52,974 nt of DNA from CAYZJV01 sp964473245 (lineage in GTDB: Bacteria; Spirochaetota; Spirochaetia; Sphaerochaetales; Sphaerochaetaceae), in NCBI GenBank assembly GCA_964473245.1, contig CAYYOL010000012.1:1-52974 (forward strand), given 5' to 3'. Every line of letters starts with the position of its first letter. Position 1 is the stretch's first letter. Positions 15,112 through 23,224 of the stretch are shown here, in pieces. Below the pieces are notes generated by a model, which was given only the letters and a program-made list of their open reading frames with translations, was not told the origin of the DNA and did no database searches. The position numbers were made by a program, and so were the translations under genes.

Positions 15112-16837
15112 AGATCTCGTATATGCAACTATCATGCTACCTCTGTTCGGCGCTGCGATCGCTCTCATGGGAAAACTGGTTCACAGGAACAGAGCCTTTG
15201 CGAAAACCCTCGAATACATCGGTGCCGGCATAGGGTTGGTGCTTCCATGGGTGGGGCTCACCATGCTTGCTCCTGTGGTATTCAGCGGTGGTATCGTTTC
15301 GGGTATAGTAGGAAATTGGTATGAAGGAGTAGGCATTGCATTCAGATTCGATGGACTAGCCTGGCTCATACAGATTCTCGGATACACGATAGGACTCGTA
15401 GCATACATCTATTCGCTCGGAGGAGGACCGAGAGGTCCCGCCTTCACCACGATATTCCTCATTCAAACAGCAGCCTTGGCAGCAACCATCATCACCACAG
15501 ATCTGTTCAACCTCTTTGTCTGCCTCGAGGTCATGGGAATCACGTCGTATGTCCTCATCCCCACATCCAAGAAACCGGGAGCATCGCTTGCTGCTTTCTC
15601 ATATCTCATGGTCAGTGCTTCTGCCATGGTATTCTTCCTTATCGGGACCTATGGTCTGTATAGATTGACTGGAGCGCTGTCATATGAAGGAATCGCCGAG
15701 GGTCTGCGCACCATTGGAGGTCGTGAAAGGCTGGTCTCCAATATGGCGCTCACCCTCCTCGTCTCAGCTGTCGCTATACGGGTCGCAGTCATGCCGCTGT
15801 ACGGGTGGTTGCCCGACGCACATGCACTTGCACCACACGCTGTCTCGGCAGTTCTTTCGGGCGTACTGATCAAGACTCCGCTGTTCGCTCTGTCGCGTAT
15901 CCTCGGACTCTTCTCCAACGGACCGGATGTCGGGCATCTCATGAGCATAGCGGGAGGGATAACTGCACTGGTCGCAGTGGTCATCGCGCTCTCGCAACAG
16001 GATGCGAAACGGCTGCTCGCATACCACTCAATCAGCCAGATCGGCTATGTGGTTGCAGCATGGGGCATGGCACTTCAGCTGGGCATAGACACAGCACTCG
16101 GAATCTCGCTCATGGCAGCAGCGTATCTGCATGCGCTCTTTCATGCCATCTTCAAGGGTCTCCTCTTTCTCAGTGTGGGAACCACTATCGACATCACCGG
16201 AGAGAGGAATGTATATGCCCTGCGCAATGCTGTGAAGATCATGAGAAAGGCAGGAGAACGGATTCCGGTCACATTCATCACCTTTCTCATAGGAGCTTTG
16301 GCTATCAGCGCACTCCCACCCTTGAACGGCTTCGTCAGCAAGAACGCGATCACCTATGCTATGAAGGACTCCATGCTGTATCACCTGCTCATTGCAGCTG
16401 GGGCCGGAACTGTCGCTTCGTTCATAAAACTCAGTCGGATATATCTTCCTGGCGTACCGAAACTACCAATGCAGCGGACACCTGAAGGGCGTCGATTCAA
16501 GCGGGTACGTCTCCCATCACGCTGGATTGCTCAGATAACGTTGGCGCTCCTGTGCATTGCAGGGGGACTCTGGACGCCCCGATTGGTGAGCCTGGTCGGA
16601 CGACTCATACAACCATCGTTCCAAGGCACGCTCATTATCCCAGCACTCTACTCTGGAGAGAATCTCCTCAAGACACTCTGGACGGCTCTTGCGGGTGTGC
16701 TCATATACCTTGTGATACAACATCCAATTCCTGCGAATCTACTTCACGCCATTCGAACTCGACCGAGAAACTTCAAAGGGCTGTTCGTCTCGTTCTCCCT
16801 TGGTACCGCCGGGCTTGCCATCTGGCTACTCATCTAA
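15101..16837 (+). CDS. mnhD: antiporter subunit MnhD/MrpD (NuoM/NuoN-like)
   Basis: A 578-residue proton-pumping-type membrane protein with about 14 helices. It shows the NuoL/M/N family core: CLEVMGITSYVLI with the key Glu, a lysine-containing helix (KTPLFALSRIL), WLPDAHALAPHAVSAVLSGVLIKT, and AKRLLAYHSISQIGY. It is the only large antiporter-like subunit in the operon; no MnhA NuoL-like subunit is encoded. No hydrogenase or oxidoreductase modules follow. No obvious terminator is seen in the next 120 bases. Confidence 0.93.
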   Translation: MRLEDLVYATIMLPLFGAAIALMGKLVHRNRAFAKTLEYIGAGIGLVLPWVGLTMLAPVVFSGGIVSGIVGNWYEGVGIAFRFDGLAWLIQILGYTIGLVAYIYSLGGGPRGPAFTTIFLIQTAALAATIITTDLFNLFVCLEVMGITSYVLIPTSKKPGASLAAFSYLMVSASAMVFFLIGTYGLYRLTGALSYEGIAEGLRTIGGRERLVSNMALTLLVSAVAIRVAVMPLYGWLPDAHALAPHAVSAVLSGVLIKTPLFALSRILGLFSNGPDVGHLMSIAGGITALVAVVIALSQQDAKRLLAYHSISQIGYVVAAWGMALQLGIDTALGISLMAAAYLHALFHAIFKGLLFLSVGTTIDITGERNVYALRNAVKIMRKAGERIPVTFITFLIGALAISALPPLNGFVSKNAITYAMKDSMLYHLLIAAGAGTVASFIKLSRIYLPGVPKLPMQRTPEGRRFKRVRLPSRWIAQITLALLCIAGGLWTPRLVSLVGRLIQPSFQGTLIIPALYSGENLLKTLWTALAGVLIYLVIQHPIPANLLHAIRTRPRNFKGLFVSFSLGTAGLAIWLLI

Positions 16838-16892
16838 CACTTCCCCGCACGAGTCTCCTTCTGGATCCACTCACTTCTCTCGATAGATCCTC

Positions 16893-16922
16893 TTGCCGCA
16901 AATATCTCGATTCAATTATCTT
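16893..16922 (+). promoter_or_regulatory. possible promoter of the secreted repeat protein
   Basis: TTGCCG (16893-16898), 18-bp spacer, TATCTT (16917-16922). Leader about 30 bases with AGGAGG before the ATG. Confidence 0.35.
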
Positions 16923-16959
16923 ATAGGTAGCACCATATGAGTCGCAGGAGGATAACGGT

Positions 16960-18189
16960 ATGAAACATGTACGTATGATCACACTTGTCTTCCTCATGTT
17001 CTGTACAGGTCTTGCCTTCGTGACCGCAGCACCTGTCGCTGAGGAGACACACCAAAAAATCAGATCTCTCGATCTGGATTCTATGACCATGGAGGAGATT
17101 CTGGAAACGTATGATTCGTTCTATGCTCGCGTGGACAGGATGGCGACGAATGCACGTGAAGAGATGGCCCAGGCGCGGGCTGAGAGGGATTCCACAGCTT
17201 ATGAGGAAGCCTACGATAGATATCGCAATCTATCATCGTATGCGATGGATGAACTCGAGACCGAGCGATTGCTCGCCAGGATTCTCGATGAACCGGAGGA
17301 GGAACGCGTAGCCTATGCGCAATGGCTCCACAGAAACAGCAGGTACTATCGCCCTATGCTCACCATCGACTTCTCTCAGCAAGGTGAAGGGTATCACTAC
17401 TCCTACTCACAACGAATCCGTCAGGTCCCTGGCACCGATATCACACTCCCAGATGCAGAGAACCTGTTTTCTCATTCATCTCGCCTAGGCATGCTCGAAG
17501 GGTGGGGAACAACTTCAGATTCAGTAGATTATCGGCCCGGAGAGACTATACCCATGCCTCTGGTAGATCAGACGCTCCATGCTATCTGGACCTCCGCTGT
17601 GCAGTTCTCCGATGCAAAGTCTGGGCTTTCGGTTCTCCACTCTCCCGTGGAACCAGGTGAGACCGTACAGATTCCGACACCCGAAGCTCCCGACGACTCC
17701 TACAGATTCGTAGGCTGGTTCGATCGGAGCACCGGAAGACTACTACGAGACGAAGAAGTCTATACGGTCGAAAAAAGAGGTGCTCGATTCGACGCCGTCT
17801 GGAAACACCTGTCTGTCGAGGCGATAGCCCCACTCTATTATGGATTCGATCGAATTCCAACAGACCGTCAAGTCGCTATCGGATTCGTGCTGGCAAACAG
17901 AGGCTCACTCCCCGTTCGAAATATCACTGCTCAACTCACAACGGACAGTCCCCATGTAACCCTGATATGTGACACGCTTACGGTACACGATGTACCAGCT
18001 GGAAGATATCGCACAAACAACATGAGATTCGCTTCGACCATGCGCCCGAACATTAGTGGTGAGAGCAACACGTTCCGAATCGTAATCGATGAATCCACAC
18101 CAACGGGAACTAAAATCCCATTCACACTCACCGTTTCAGATGCTGAAGGGACACAGTGGCAGACCCATGTGACGTTCATGGTACGGTAG
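16960..18189 (+). CDS. secreted protein with two InlB_B-like repeats and a CARDB-like C-terminus
   Basis: A 409-residue protein with an N-terminal signal peptide (cleavage likely near VTAAPVAEE). Residues about 25-125 are acidic and helical (EEMAQARAERDSTAYEEAYDRY), perhaps a coiled coil. Two InlB_B/Flg_new-type units follow: one near residues 175-210 (GWGTTSDSVDYRPGE ... LHAIW) and one near 245-285 (YRFVGWFDRSTGRLL ... FDAVWK). The last 110 residues form a beta-rich domain with NRGSLPVRNITAQLTTDSP, similar to CARDB/NEW3 cell-surface domains. AGGAGG lies 8 bases before the ATG. Function unknown; export to the periplasm or surface is inferred. Confidence 0.65.
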   Translation: MKHVRMITLVFLMFCTGLAFVTAAPVAEETHQKIRSLDLDSMTMEEILETYDSFYARVDRMATNAREEMAQARAERDSTAYEEAYDRYRNLSSYAMDELETERLLARILDEPEEERVAYAQWLHRNSRYYRPMLTIDFSQQGEGYHYSYSQRIRQVPGTDITLPDAENLFSHSSRLGMLEGWGTTSDSVDYRPGETIPMPLVDQTLHAIWTSAVQFSDAKSGLSVLHSPVEPGETVQIPTPEAPDDSYRFVGWFDRSTGRLLRDEEVYTVEKRGARFDAVWKHLSVEAIAPLYYGFDRIPTDRQVAIGFVLANRGSLPVRNITAQLTTDSPHVTLICDTLTVHDVPAGRYRTNNMRFASTMRPNISGESNTFRIVIDESTPTGTKIPFTLTVSDAEGTQWQTHVTFMVR

Positions 18190-18195
18190 TCGCCA

Positions 18196-18219
18196 GGAGC
18201 TCTCTACCATGAGAGCTCC
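18196..18219. terminator. bidirectional hairpin between convergent genes
   Basis: A perfect 9-bp stem (18196-18204 with 18211-18219, loop TACCAT) just after the secreted protein and overlapping the last codons of the convergent GGDEF gene. The T-run is weak on both sides, so termination efficiency is uncertain. Confidence 0.5.
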
Positions 18220-19736
18220 GCGCTATTCTTACCACCCCGCTTTGCCCGATATTGCGCTTCATCGGCCCTGAGAAAGGCTCCCTGATAATCGGCATCATCC
18301 CGGTTGAAATAGGCTATTCCTGCTGAAATGGTCACGTGGACATCGCCCGCTCCGTCGCTCCAACTCAACAACTCCACTTCGTGGCGTAACGAGTCTGTGA
18401 AAGGAAGCACATTCTCCGGCCGGAGACCTTCACAAACGATAACAAATTCGTCACCACCCCATCGGTACAGCCGATCGGTCACACGAATGTATCTTTTAAC
18501 ACATGAGGCAACCTCTCTGAGCGCCCGATCCCCACTGGCATGACCGAAGCGATCATTGATTGTCTTAAAATCATCCATATCAAAAATAATGATAGCTGGG
18601 TCCGATTCACCTCGCTTGTACCGTTCAAACAGGCGGGCAAGATCGATCAACCCCTTCCGTCTGTTGAACGCGCCAGTCAGGGAATCGAGGTTCGCCTCTG
18701 CTTCAAGGAATTTTGAATCGCGTCTGTTTCGTAGACGTTCAAGGACCAGCAGACTCACGATACTGACTGTTACTAGAGCCACCAATATAGCAACGAACAG
18801 CGGCAACTGACGCCTTGCCACGTGCGCACTCTCTTCATTCGCACCAGTGATATAGGAATCCATGTCTTCAAGGTGTATTCCCATGGCCACTATCCAGTTG
18901 TACGGCTCATACAGTTTTGCATAGGTGAGTTTCTCTGCAACCTCATCGGTGAGCAACCGTTTGAAGAAATAGGTGAAAAACAACTCCCCATCCTCATTGA
19001 TCCCTTCCAACTCCTCCAGATAGGGGAAATTTCCGGCAATGTCAGTCATACTGGTCGAAAGGTACATCCCCTCCGTTTCCTTCAGGTTGGGATGGATTCG
19101 CCGAATGGCATAGCGCTCACCCCCCTCATAATCGATTACTTCATTAACCCAGATATAGGTATCCTCGGAGAAGTCTGACGAGTGAATCTCCTCAGATATC
19201 TCACGTTTGACCATCGTATCGATCGCAGACCACTTCACGCCGTAGCATGCAACGAGATCACCGAACCGCTTGAACTCATGAGCGGCAAAGTCCTCCATCA
19301 TACTTTGAGCAGAGCAATCGTGCTCCATGGCAAACTCCGAGAATCCTTCTGAAAGGAACTCAACCGTTCCCGTATCCTCTCGCCACAGAGCAGCGGTCCA
19401 GGGACCTCGCTCGGTACGAAACATAAAATGGGTTGAAAAGAAGGTGATGAATTCGTCCTCATCGCTGGTCTGGCGAACCATCTCGAGCATTGCAGTCGTG
19501 TTGCGGACCGTCTTGGTGTATTCAGTCACATACCCATTCCGTAGACTCTCTATCCGATCGATCTGATTCTGGACCGTGTCTCGCAGGTAGTTCTGCTTGA
19601 AATTGTAGACTACCTGTCGTGTCTCTTCGGCATAGATCGACTCGATATCTCTTGTGGTCACGACATAGAAAAAACCTACGACAATGCAGGAGAGCACAAT
19701 GAGCACTATGCTGGATATCCTGTAGAGAGTTTTCAC
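18204..19736 (-). CDS. membrane diguanylate cyclase with extracytoplasmic Cache sensor
   Basis: A 510-residue protein. One helix at residues about 8-28 and another at about 305-325 bracket a ~275-residue outer sensor with a Cache-like pattern (PWTAALWREDTG ... YEPYNWIVAMGIHLEDMD). The GGDEF domain follows (DSLTGAFNRRKG, DMDDFKTINDRFGH, RWGGDEF). An RxxD inhibitory site (RVTD) sits five residues before GGDEF, so product inhibition by cyclic-di-GMP is expected. It makes c-di-GMP from two GTP. I chose GTG 19736 because GGAG lies 5 bases upstream; GTG 19742 is too close to that site. It is transcribed alone. Confidence 0.9.
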   Translation of the reverse strand: MKTLYRISSIVLIVLSCIVVGFFYVVTTRDIESIYAEETRQVVYNFKQNYLRDTVQNQIDRIESLRNGYVTEYTKTVRNTTAMLEMVRQTSDEDEFITFFSTHFMFRTERGPWTAALWREDTGTVEFLSEGFSEFAMEHDCSAQSMMEDFAAHEFKRFGDLVACYGVKWSAIDTMVKREISEEIHSSDFSEDTYIWVNEVIDYEGGERYAIRRIHPNLKETEGMYLSTSMTDIAGNFPYLEELEGINEDGELFFTYFFKRLLTDEVAEKLTYAKLYEPYNWIVAMGIHLEDMDSYITGANEESAHVARRQLPLFVAILVALVTVSIVSLLVLERLRNRRDSKFLEAEANLDSLTGAFNRRKGLIDLARLFERYKRGESDPAIIIFDMDDFKTINDRFGHASGDRALREVASCVKRYIRVTDRLYRWGGDEFVIVCEGLRPENVLPFTDSLRHEVELLSWSDGAGDVHVTISAGIAYFNRDDADYQGAFLRADEAQYRAKRGGKNSAELSW

Positions 19737-19837
19737 CGACACTCCATATCAACAAACAATGCAGAAACCATACGCGCTCCACCGCTCTAGTATTGAATCA
19801 AGAGTATCACGAAATCGCCATGCCGCGTACATGAAAT

Positions 19838-19846
19838 TGATATAAT
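19838..19846 (+). promoter_or_regulatory. extended -10 promoter far upstream of corA
   Basis: TGA-TATAAT (extended -10, TATAAT at 19841-19846) with no good -35. Transcription from about 19853 would give a ~230-base leader for corA or a separate small RNA. Confidence 0.4.
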
Positions 19847-19852
19847 TTAGAA

Positions 19853-20030
19853 TTATTATAAATTTGCATTTACGTAATGTCTCCCTGAGATGGAAAATTC
19901 ATCGTGAAGGCTGCACCGCTGTAGCTGAGTATATGTGCTTTTGCTCAGTGAAATCAGCGAGCTCATACACCGCGGAAGGGACCCAAGCGATCTTTTGCAG
20001 TATCCGAGAGCGCTCCAGTGTGGATCCTTG
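19853..20030 (+). ncRNA. possible structured leader or small RNA upstream of corA
   Basis: No reading frame of note. Visible pairings: GATG-G-AA with TTCATC (19889-19904 region) and a nested stem. In the nested stem CGCTG (19917-19921) pairs with CAGCG (19955-19959), and inside it CTGAG (19925-19929) pairs with CTCAG (19944-19948). The segment GGCTGCACCGCTGTAGC and a later GCGGAAGGG loosely recall parts of the cobalamin riboswitch core, but the B12 box is not recognisable. Known magnesium M-box elements do not match by eye. Confidence 0.3.
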
Positions 20031-20059
20031 TTGTGAAACGGTTACACTTTGAGTAGTAT
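20031..20059 (+). promoter_or_regulatory. proximal corA promoter
   Basis: TTGTGA (20031-20036), 17-bp spacer, TAGTAT (20054-20059). Leader about 20 bases with AGGAGGA before the ATG. Confidence 0.4.
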
Positions 20060-20085
20060 GTTCCTATCTGATCAGGAGGAAGCAT

Positions 20086-21150
20086 ATGGCCCGTTTCTTG
20101 AAAAGTCGCAGTCCCATACAGGGGAAGGCACCTGGAGCACTGACTTTCGTCGGCAGGCAGAAGGTTGCACATACATCGATCAAGATGTTTCAGTACAATG
20201 AGTTCTCCATTGAAGAGCAGGAGTTTTCATCATTGCATCAGGCAAAAGATGCATGCAGCGACGATAGTGTAACGTGGCTCGATGTCGTCGGTCTGCACGA
20301 GACGGATATAATCGCATCGGCAGAACCGCTGTTCAATTTGCACCCGCTCACCTTAGAAGATATCGTGAACACGGGTCAACGACCGAAAGTGGAGGATTTC
20401 GACAGTTACATCTGTGTCATGCTAAAAATGATGCGATGGGAACCATCTGACAAGAGAATCCACAGTGAACAGCTCACGATAGTCTGGGGACCACATGTGC
20501 TGCTCACGTTTCAGGAACGTCCAGGCGATGTGTTCAACACCATACGAGATCGATTGAAAAGTGGGAAGGGGCGCCTGAGGAGATCGGGGCCGGACTATTT
20601 GGCTTACACGCTCCTAGACGCAATCATGGACAACTATCTAGTACTGATCGAACGACTGGGAGAACAGATAGAAGAACTCGAGCCAGTCGTCTCCGAAGAT
20701 CCCAGCCCTGAGATTCTGGGAAAAATCAACGACCATCGACGAGAACTCCACTTTCTTCGAGCCTCGATCAGACCTGCACGAGACGCTTTGAAGGAGATGG
20801 GTAGGCTCGAAACGGATCTCATAACACCGGCTACCTATGTGTTTCTACGTGATTTGAACGATCTGGGAACACAAGCTGTGGAGACCATGGACACCTACAG
20901 AGAGATGCTCAAAGATCAGCTGGATAGTCACACGGCGAGTGCTGGGAACCGCTTGAACGAGATCATGAAGTTTCTCACGGTGTTTTCAGCGATCTTCATT
21001 CCCCTTTCCCTGCTTGCAGGAATCTATGGGACGAACTTCACCGTCATGCCCGAACTGAACTACCGATACGCATATCTCATCTTCTGGATCCTGTTACTCG
21101 TGGTAGCCGGATTCATGATCCTGCTCTTCAAGAAGAAACGGTGGCTATGA
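20086..21150 (+). CDS. corA: CorA-family Mg2+/Co2+ transporter with GTN instead of GMN
   Basis: A 354-residue inner-membrane channel protein that forms pentamers. The large cytoplasmic N-terminal domain (residues 1-285) has HPLTLEDIVNTGQRPKVEDFDSYICVMLKM and the long stalk helix. Two membrane helices lie at the C-terminus (about 292-312 and 325-347), with the basic tail KKKRWL. Between them the family signature YGMNF reads Y-G-T-N-F (Thr316, codon ACG), while the following MPEL is kept. GMN is almost invariant in Mg2+-transporting CorA, and the Met is one base away (ATG to ACG). The start has AGGAGG 7 bases upstream. Possible fates: altered ion choice, loss of transport, or a sequence error. 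Confidence 0.9.
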   Translation: MARFLKSRSPIQGKAPGALTFVGRQKVAHTSIKMFQYNEFSIEEQEFSSLHQAKDACSDDSVTWLDVVGLHETDIIASAEPLFNLHPLTLEDIVNTGQRPKVEDFDSYICVMLKMMRWEPSDKRIHSEQLTIVWGPHVLLTFQERPGDVFNTIRDRLKSGKGRLRRSGPDYLAYTLLDAIMDNYLVLIERLGEQIEELEPVVSEDPSPEILGKINDHRRELHFLRASIRPARDALKEMGRLETDLITPATYVFLRDLNDLGTQAVETMDTYREMLKDQLDSHTASAGNRLNEIMKFLTVFSAIFIPLSLLAGIYGTNFTVMPELNYRYAYLIFWILLLVVAGFMILLFKKKRWL

Positions 21151-21154
21151 TCTC

Positions 21155-21982
21155 TTAGAGTGAGAGTATCTTTCGCTCCTTCAGCACAGGGAGAAAATGA
21201 AAAACCGGCTTGTAGGGATAGACTGCTTGCTTTCGAGTAAATCGGGACTTATCTCGCAACTGCAGCTCGATACCCACAACGAAGACTCGAATTCCAAGAG
21301 CCGCTATCAAGTCTGCCACATGTGGCATTCGCTTCAATGCACGAACCGATCGATCCTGATAGGAGCCTTCTAGAAACAACAACGCGCTCTGTACAGAGAC
21401 CTCCTCTGGACTCACCAACGAACCATCGGAGCCGATGAGCATGTCTGCATACTCCTTCACGAACCGTCCATCATCGAACGAGTTACGAAGGGTCGCAATC
21501 TCCAAGGTGCAACGGAGCAGCGTATCTCTTCTCTCCTCCTGATGCGTGTACCCAATCACAAACAGAGTCTTTGTCTCTGCATCGAACGATACGAGATCGA
21601 TGGTCCCGATCTCCTTCCCTTCTGGTGCAATGGGAACCAGGTAGTCGATCACTGTCCCCAGCTCACCGAGAACATGGTGGTTGTAGAGAGCAACAGCAAC
21701 ACGATTTTCCTGCTCAATCCCGAGAATCGTCGGATCCAATACGGTTCCATCATGATCGGCGGGCCTGAACTCAACCCCTTTCGGGATTTTTGGCAGTCTC
21801 AGTAGTAGCTCTGGAATGTCATGAGTATGCAGTAGTCGTTTGGCGATGATCTCACTGTACGGAATATTTCGACTTGGCGCTCGACCCCGTTTATTGATGA
21901 TCGAACCGCGGTACAATGTCTGTGGATTATGTATCAATGCATCCACCCTCTCAATCGTTTCTCGAGCGGTTATTCTTTTCAT
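21155..21982 (-). CDS. uncharacterised protein, possible degenerate PD-(D/E)XK fold
   Basis: A 275-residue soluble protein without a recognised family. Residues about 120-165 (GTIDLVSFDAETKTLFVIGYTHQEERRDTLLRCTLEIATL) have the order seen in nuclease-fold proteins: a strand with Asp, a turn, a strand, then a helix. The expected E-x-K of the second strand reads GYT, so catalysis is unlikely if the fold is right. The basic N-terminus (ITARETIERVDALIHNPQTLYRGSIINKRGRAPSR) could bind nucleic acid. AGGAGAAG precedes the ATG. It is convergent with corA, 4 bases apart, and has its own promoter. Confidence 0.6.
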   Translation of the reverse strand: MKRITARETIERVDALIHNPQTLYRGSIINKRGRAPSRNIPYSEIIAKRLLHTHDIPELLLRLPKIPKGVEFRPADHDGTVLDPTILGIEQENRVAVALYNHHVLGELGTVIDYLVPIAPEGKEIGTIDLVSFDAETKTLFVIGYTHQEERRDTLLRCTLEIATLRNSFDDGRFVKEYADMLIGSDGSLVSPEEVSVQSALLFLEGSYQDRSVRALKRMPHVADLIAALGIRVFVVGIELQLRDKSRFTRKQAVYPYKPVFHFLPVLKERKILSL

Positions 21983-22006
21983 AGCTTCTCCTGTCTTTAT
22001 TCCTAT

Positions 22007-22035
22007 AATATATCGCGCTTCTCACTGTATGGCAA
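22007..22035 (-). promoter_or_regulatory. promoter of the unknown gene at 21155-21982
   Basis: On the minus strand TTGCCA (22035-22030), 17-bp spacer, TATATT (22012-22007). Leader about 18 bases. Confidence 0.6.
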
Positions 22036-22091
22036 ATTCTCGTGTCGACGCCTGCTTGCATAAAACACTGCTCTGGGACATACTCCCAGCT

Positions 22092-22907
22092 ATGGAAAAC
22101 AGATACGATATACAAGCGATTGCCATCGACCTTGATGGCACCTTGCTTACGTCTAATAAAACTATCAGCGATTGTACGATACGAACGCTCAAGTATGTGA
22201 TGGATCGGGGCATTCATGTCTCCATAGCTACCGGTCGCGGCTTGGTATCCTCTCTGCGCTATGTTGAACAGGTTGGAACCGAGTTCCCTGCAGTATGCTA
22301 CAACGGGTCGTGCATCTACGATTTCAAGAATCATCGCGATCTCTGGCATATCCAACTACCGGAAGAGGTGTGCAGAACCATTGTCTCTTTGAGTTTTGAA
22401 AGCAGTGCCCACCTGCATGCGTTCATGGATCATACCCTCTACTATACTGAAGCGGGAAGGAGGGCGGACTATCTCGACCCAGAGAGCCACAGCTCTGGAA
22501 CGGTGGTCGATTTCCATGACATTCACTCGTTCTCTTTCACAAAAGCCATGTTCATCGGCTCTTTCGAAGAGACCGAACGGATACGGAGCATACTGCATGA
22601 CCGCTATGGCGATACATTGCATACCGTCTACTCACATGAACACTACTTTGAGATCATGACTGGGGGAGCAACCAAGGGCACAGCACTCGAGCGGTTGATG
22701 CACATGTATGGAATCGGCTCTCACCAGGTCATGGCTTTTGGCGATGCAGATAATGATAAGGAGATGCTCGCGTGGGCAAAATACAGTTTCGCCATGGAAA
22801 ATGCTCATGATTCGGTAAAATCGGTAGCATCCGGAACCGCGGCACACAACGACGATCACGGAGTTGCAAACAAGATTCAGCATATGTTCGGATTTTCACT
22901 TGATTGA
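22092..22907 (+). CDS. Cof-type HAD-IIB phosphatase
   Basis: A 271-residue haloacid dehalogenase-family hydrolase. Motif I is AIDLDGTLL (nucleophile and acid Asp residues), motif II is SIATGRG, and motifs III/IV are TKGTAL and AFGDADNDKEMLAWA. The C2B cap domain lies between residues about 85 and 195. Such enzymes dephosphorylate sugar phosphates or pyridoxal phosphate; the substrate is not predictable. ATG 22092 is favoured because the family starts close to motif I; an in-frame ATG at 22029 is possible. It stands divergent from the unknown gene. Confidence 0.9.
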   Translation: MENRYDIQAIAIDLDGTLLTSNKTISDCTIRTLKYVMDRGIHVSIATGRGLVSSLRYVEQVGTEFPAVCYNGSCIYDFKNHRDLWHIQLPEEVCRTIVSLSFESSAHLHAFMDHTLYYTEAGRRADYLDPESHSSGTVVDFHDIHSFSFTKAMFIGSFEETERIRSILHDRYGDTLHTVYSHEHYFEIMTGGATKGTALERLMHMYGIGSHQVMAFGDADNDKEMLAWAKYSFAMENAHDSVKSVASGTAAHNDDHGVANKIQHMFGFSLD

Positions 22908-22969
22908 GAGAACAATTACCCACCTTTCTCCTCTTGCCCGTATGTCACGAAAGACGTACCATAGAAGGT

Positions 22970-23215
22970 ATGGAACAGAAACAGAGAGAAGAGACTCAAG
23001 GCAAAGTGGTTATCCTGCATGGATTCAGCAATGAACAGATTTTTGCGATTCTGAAAGCGGTGAAACGGGAGATGGGAAGCGAAGCTGATGTCGCCTTCGC
23101 AACCACAACTCCCCACTCACTGAACATGAAACTGCAGGAAGTCATCTCCGATGTATCGGAGGAGCACGCCTACATGAAGGCGAATCCTCCTGGACAGGCC
23201 CCCTCAGAACAGTAG
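22970..23215 (+). CDS. DUF3783 family small protein
   Basis: An 81-residue soluble protein. The pattern KVVILHGFSNEQIFAILKAVKREMGSEADVAFATTTPHSLNMKLQEVISDVSEEHAYM is that of DUF3783, a small family seen in spirochaetes and clostridia. Function unknown. The ATG at 22970 is preceded closely by GAAGG. It follows the HAD gene by 62 bases and may be co-transcribed. Confidence 0.75.
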   Translation: MEQKQREETQGKVVILHGFSNEQIFAILKAVKREMGSEADVAFATTTPHSLNMKLQEVISDVSEEHAYMKANPPGQAPSEQ

Positions 23216-23224
23216 CAGAACCGG

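Noticed and set aside
19853..20085. Magnesium M-box riboswitch before corA
   Set aside because: The conserved M-box blocks are not found by eye; only generic stems are seen.
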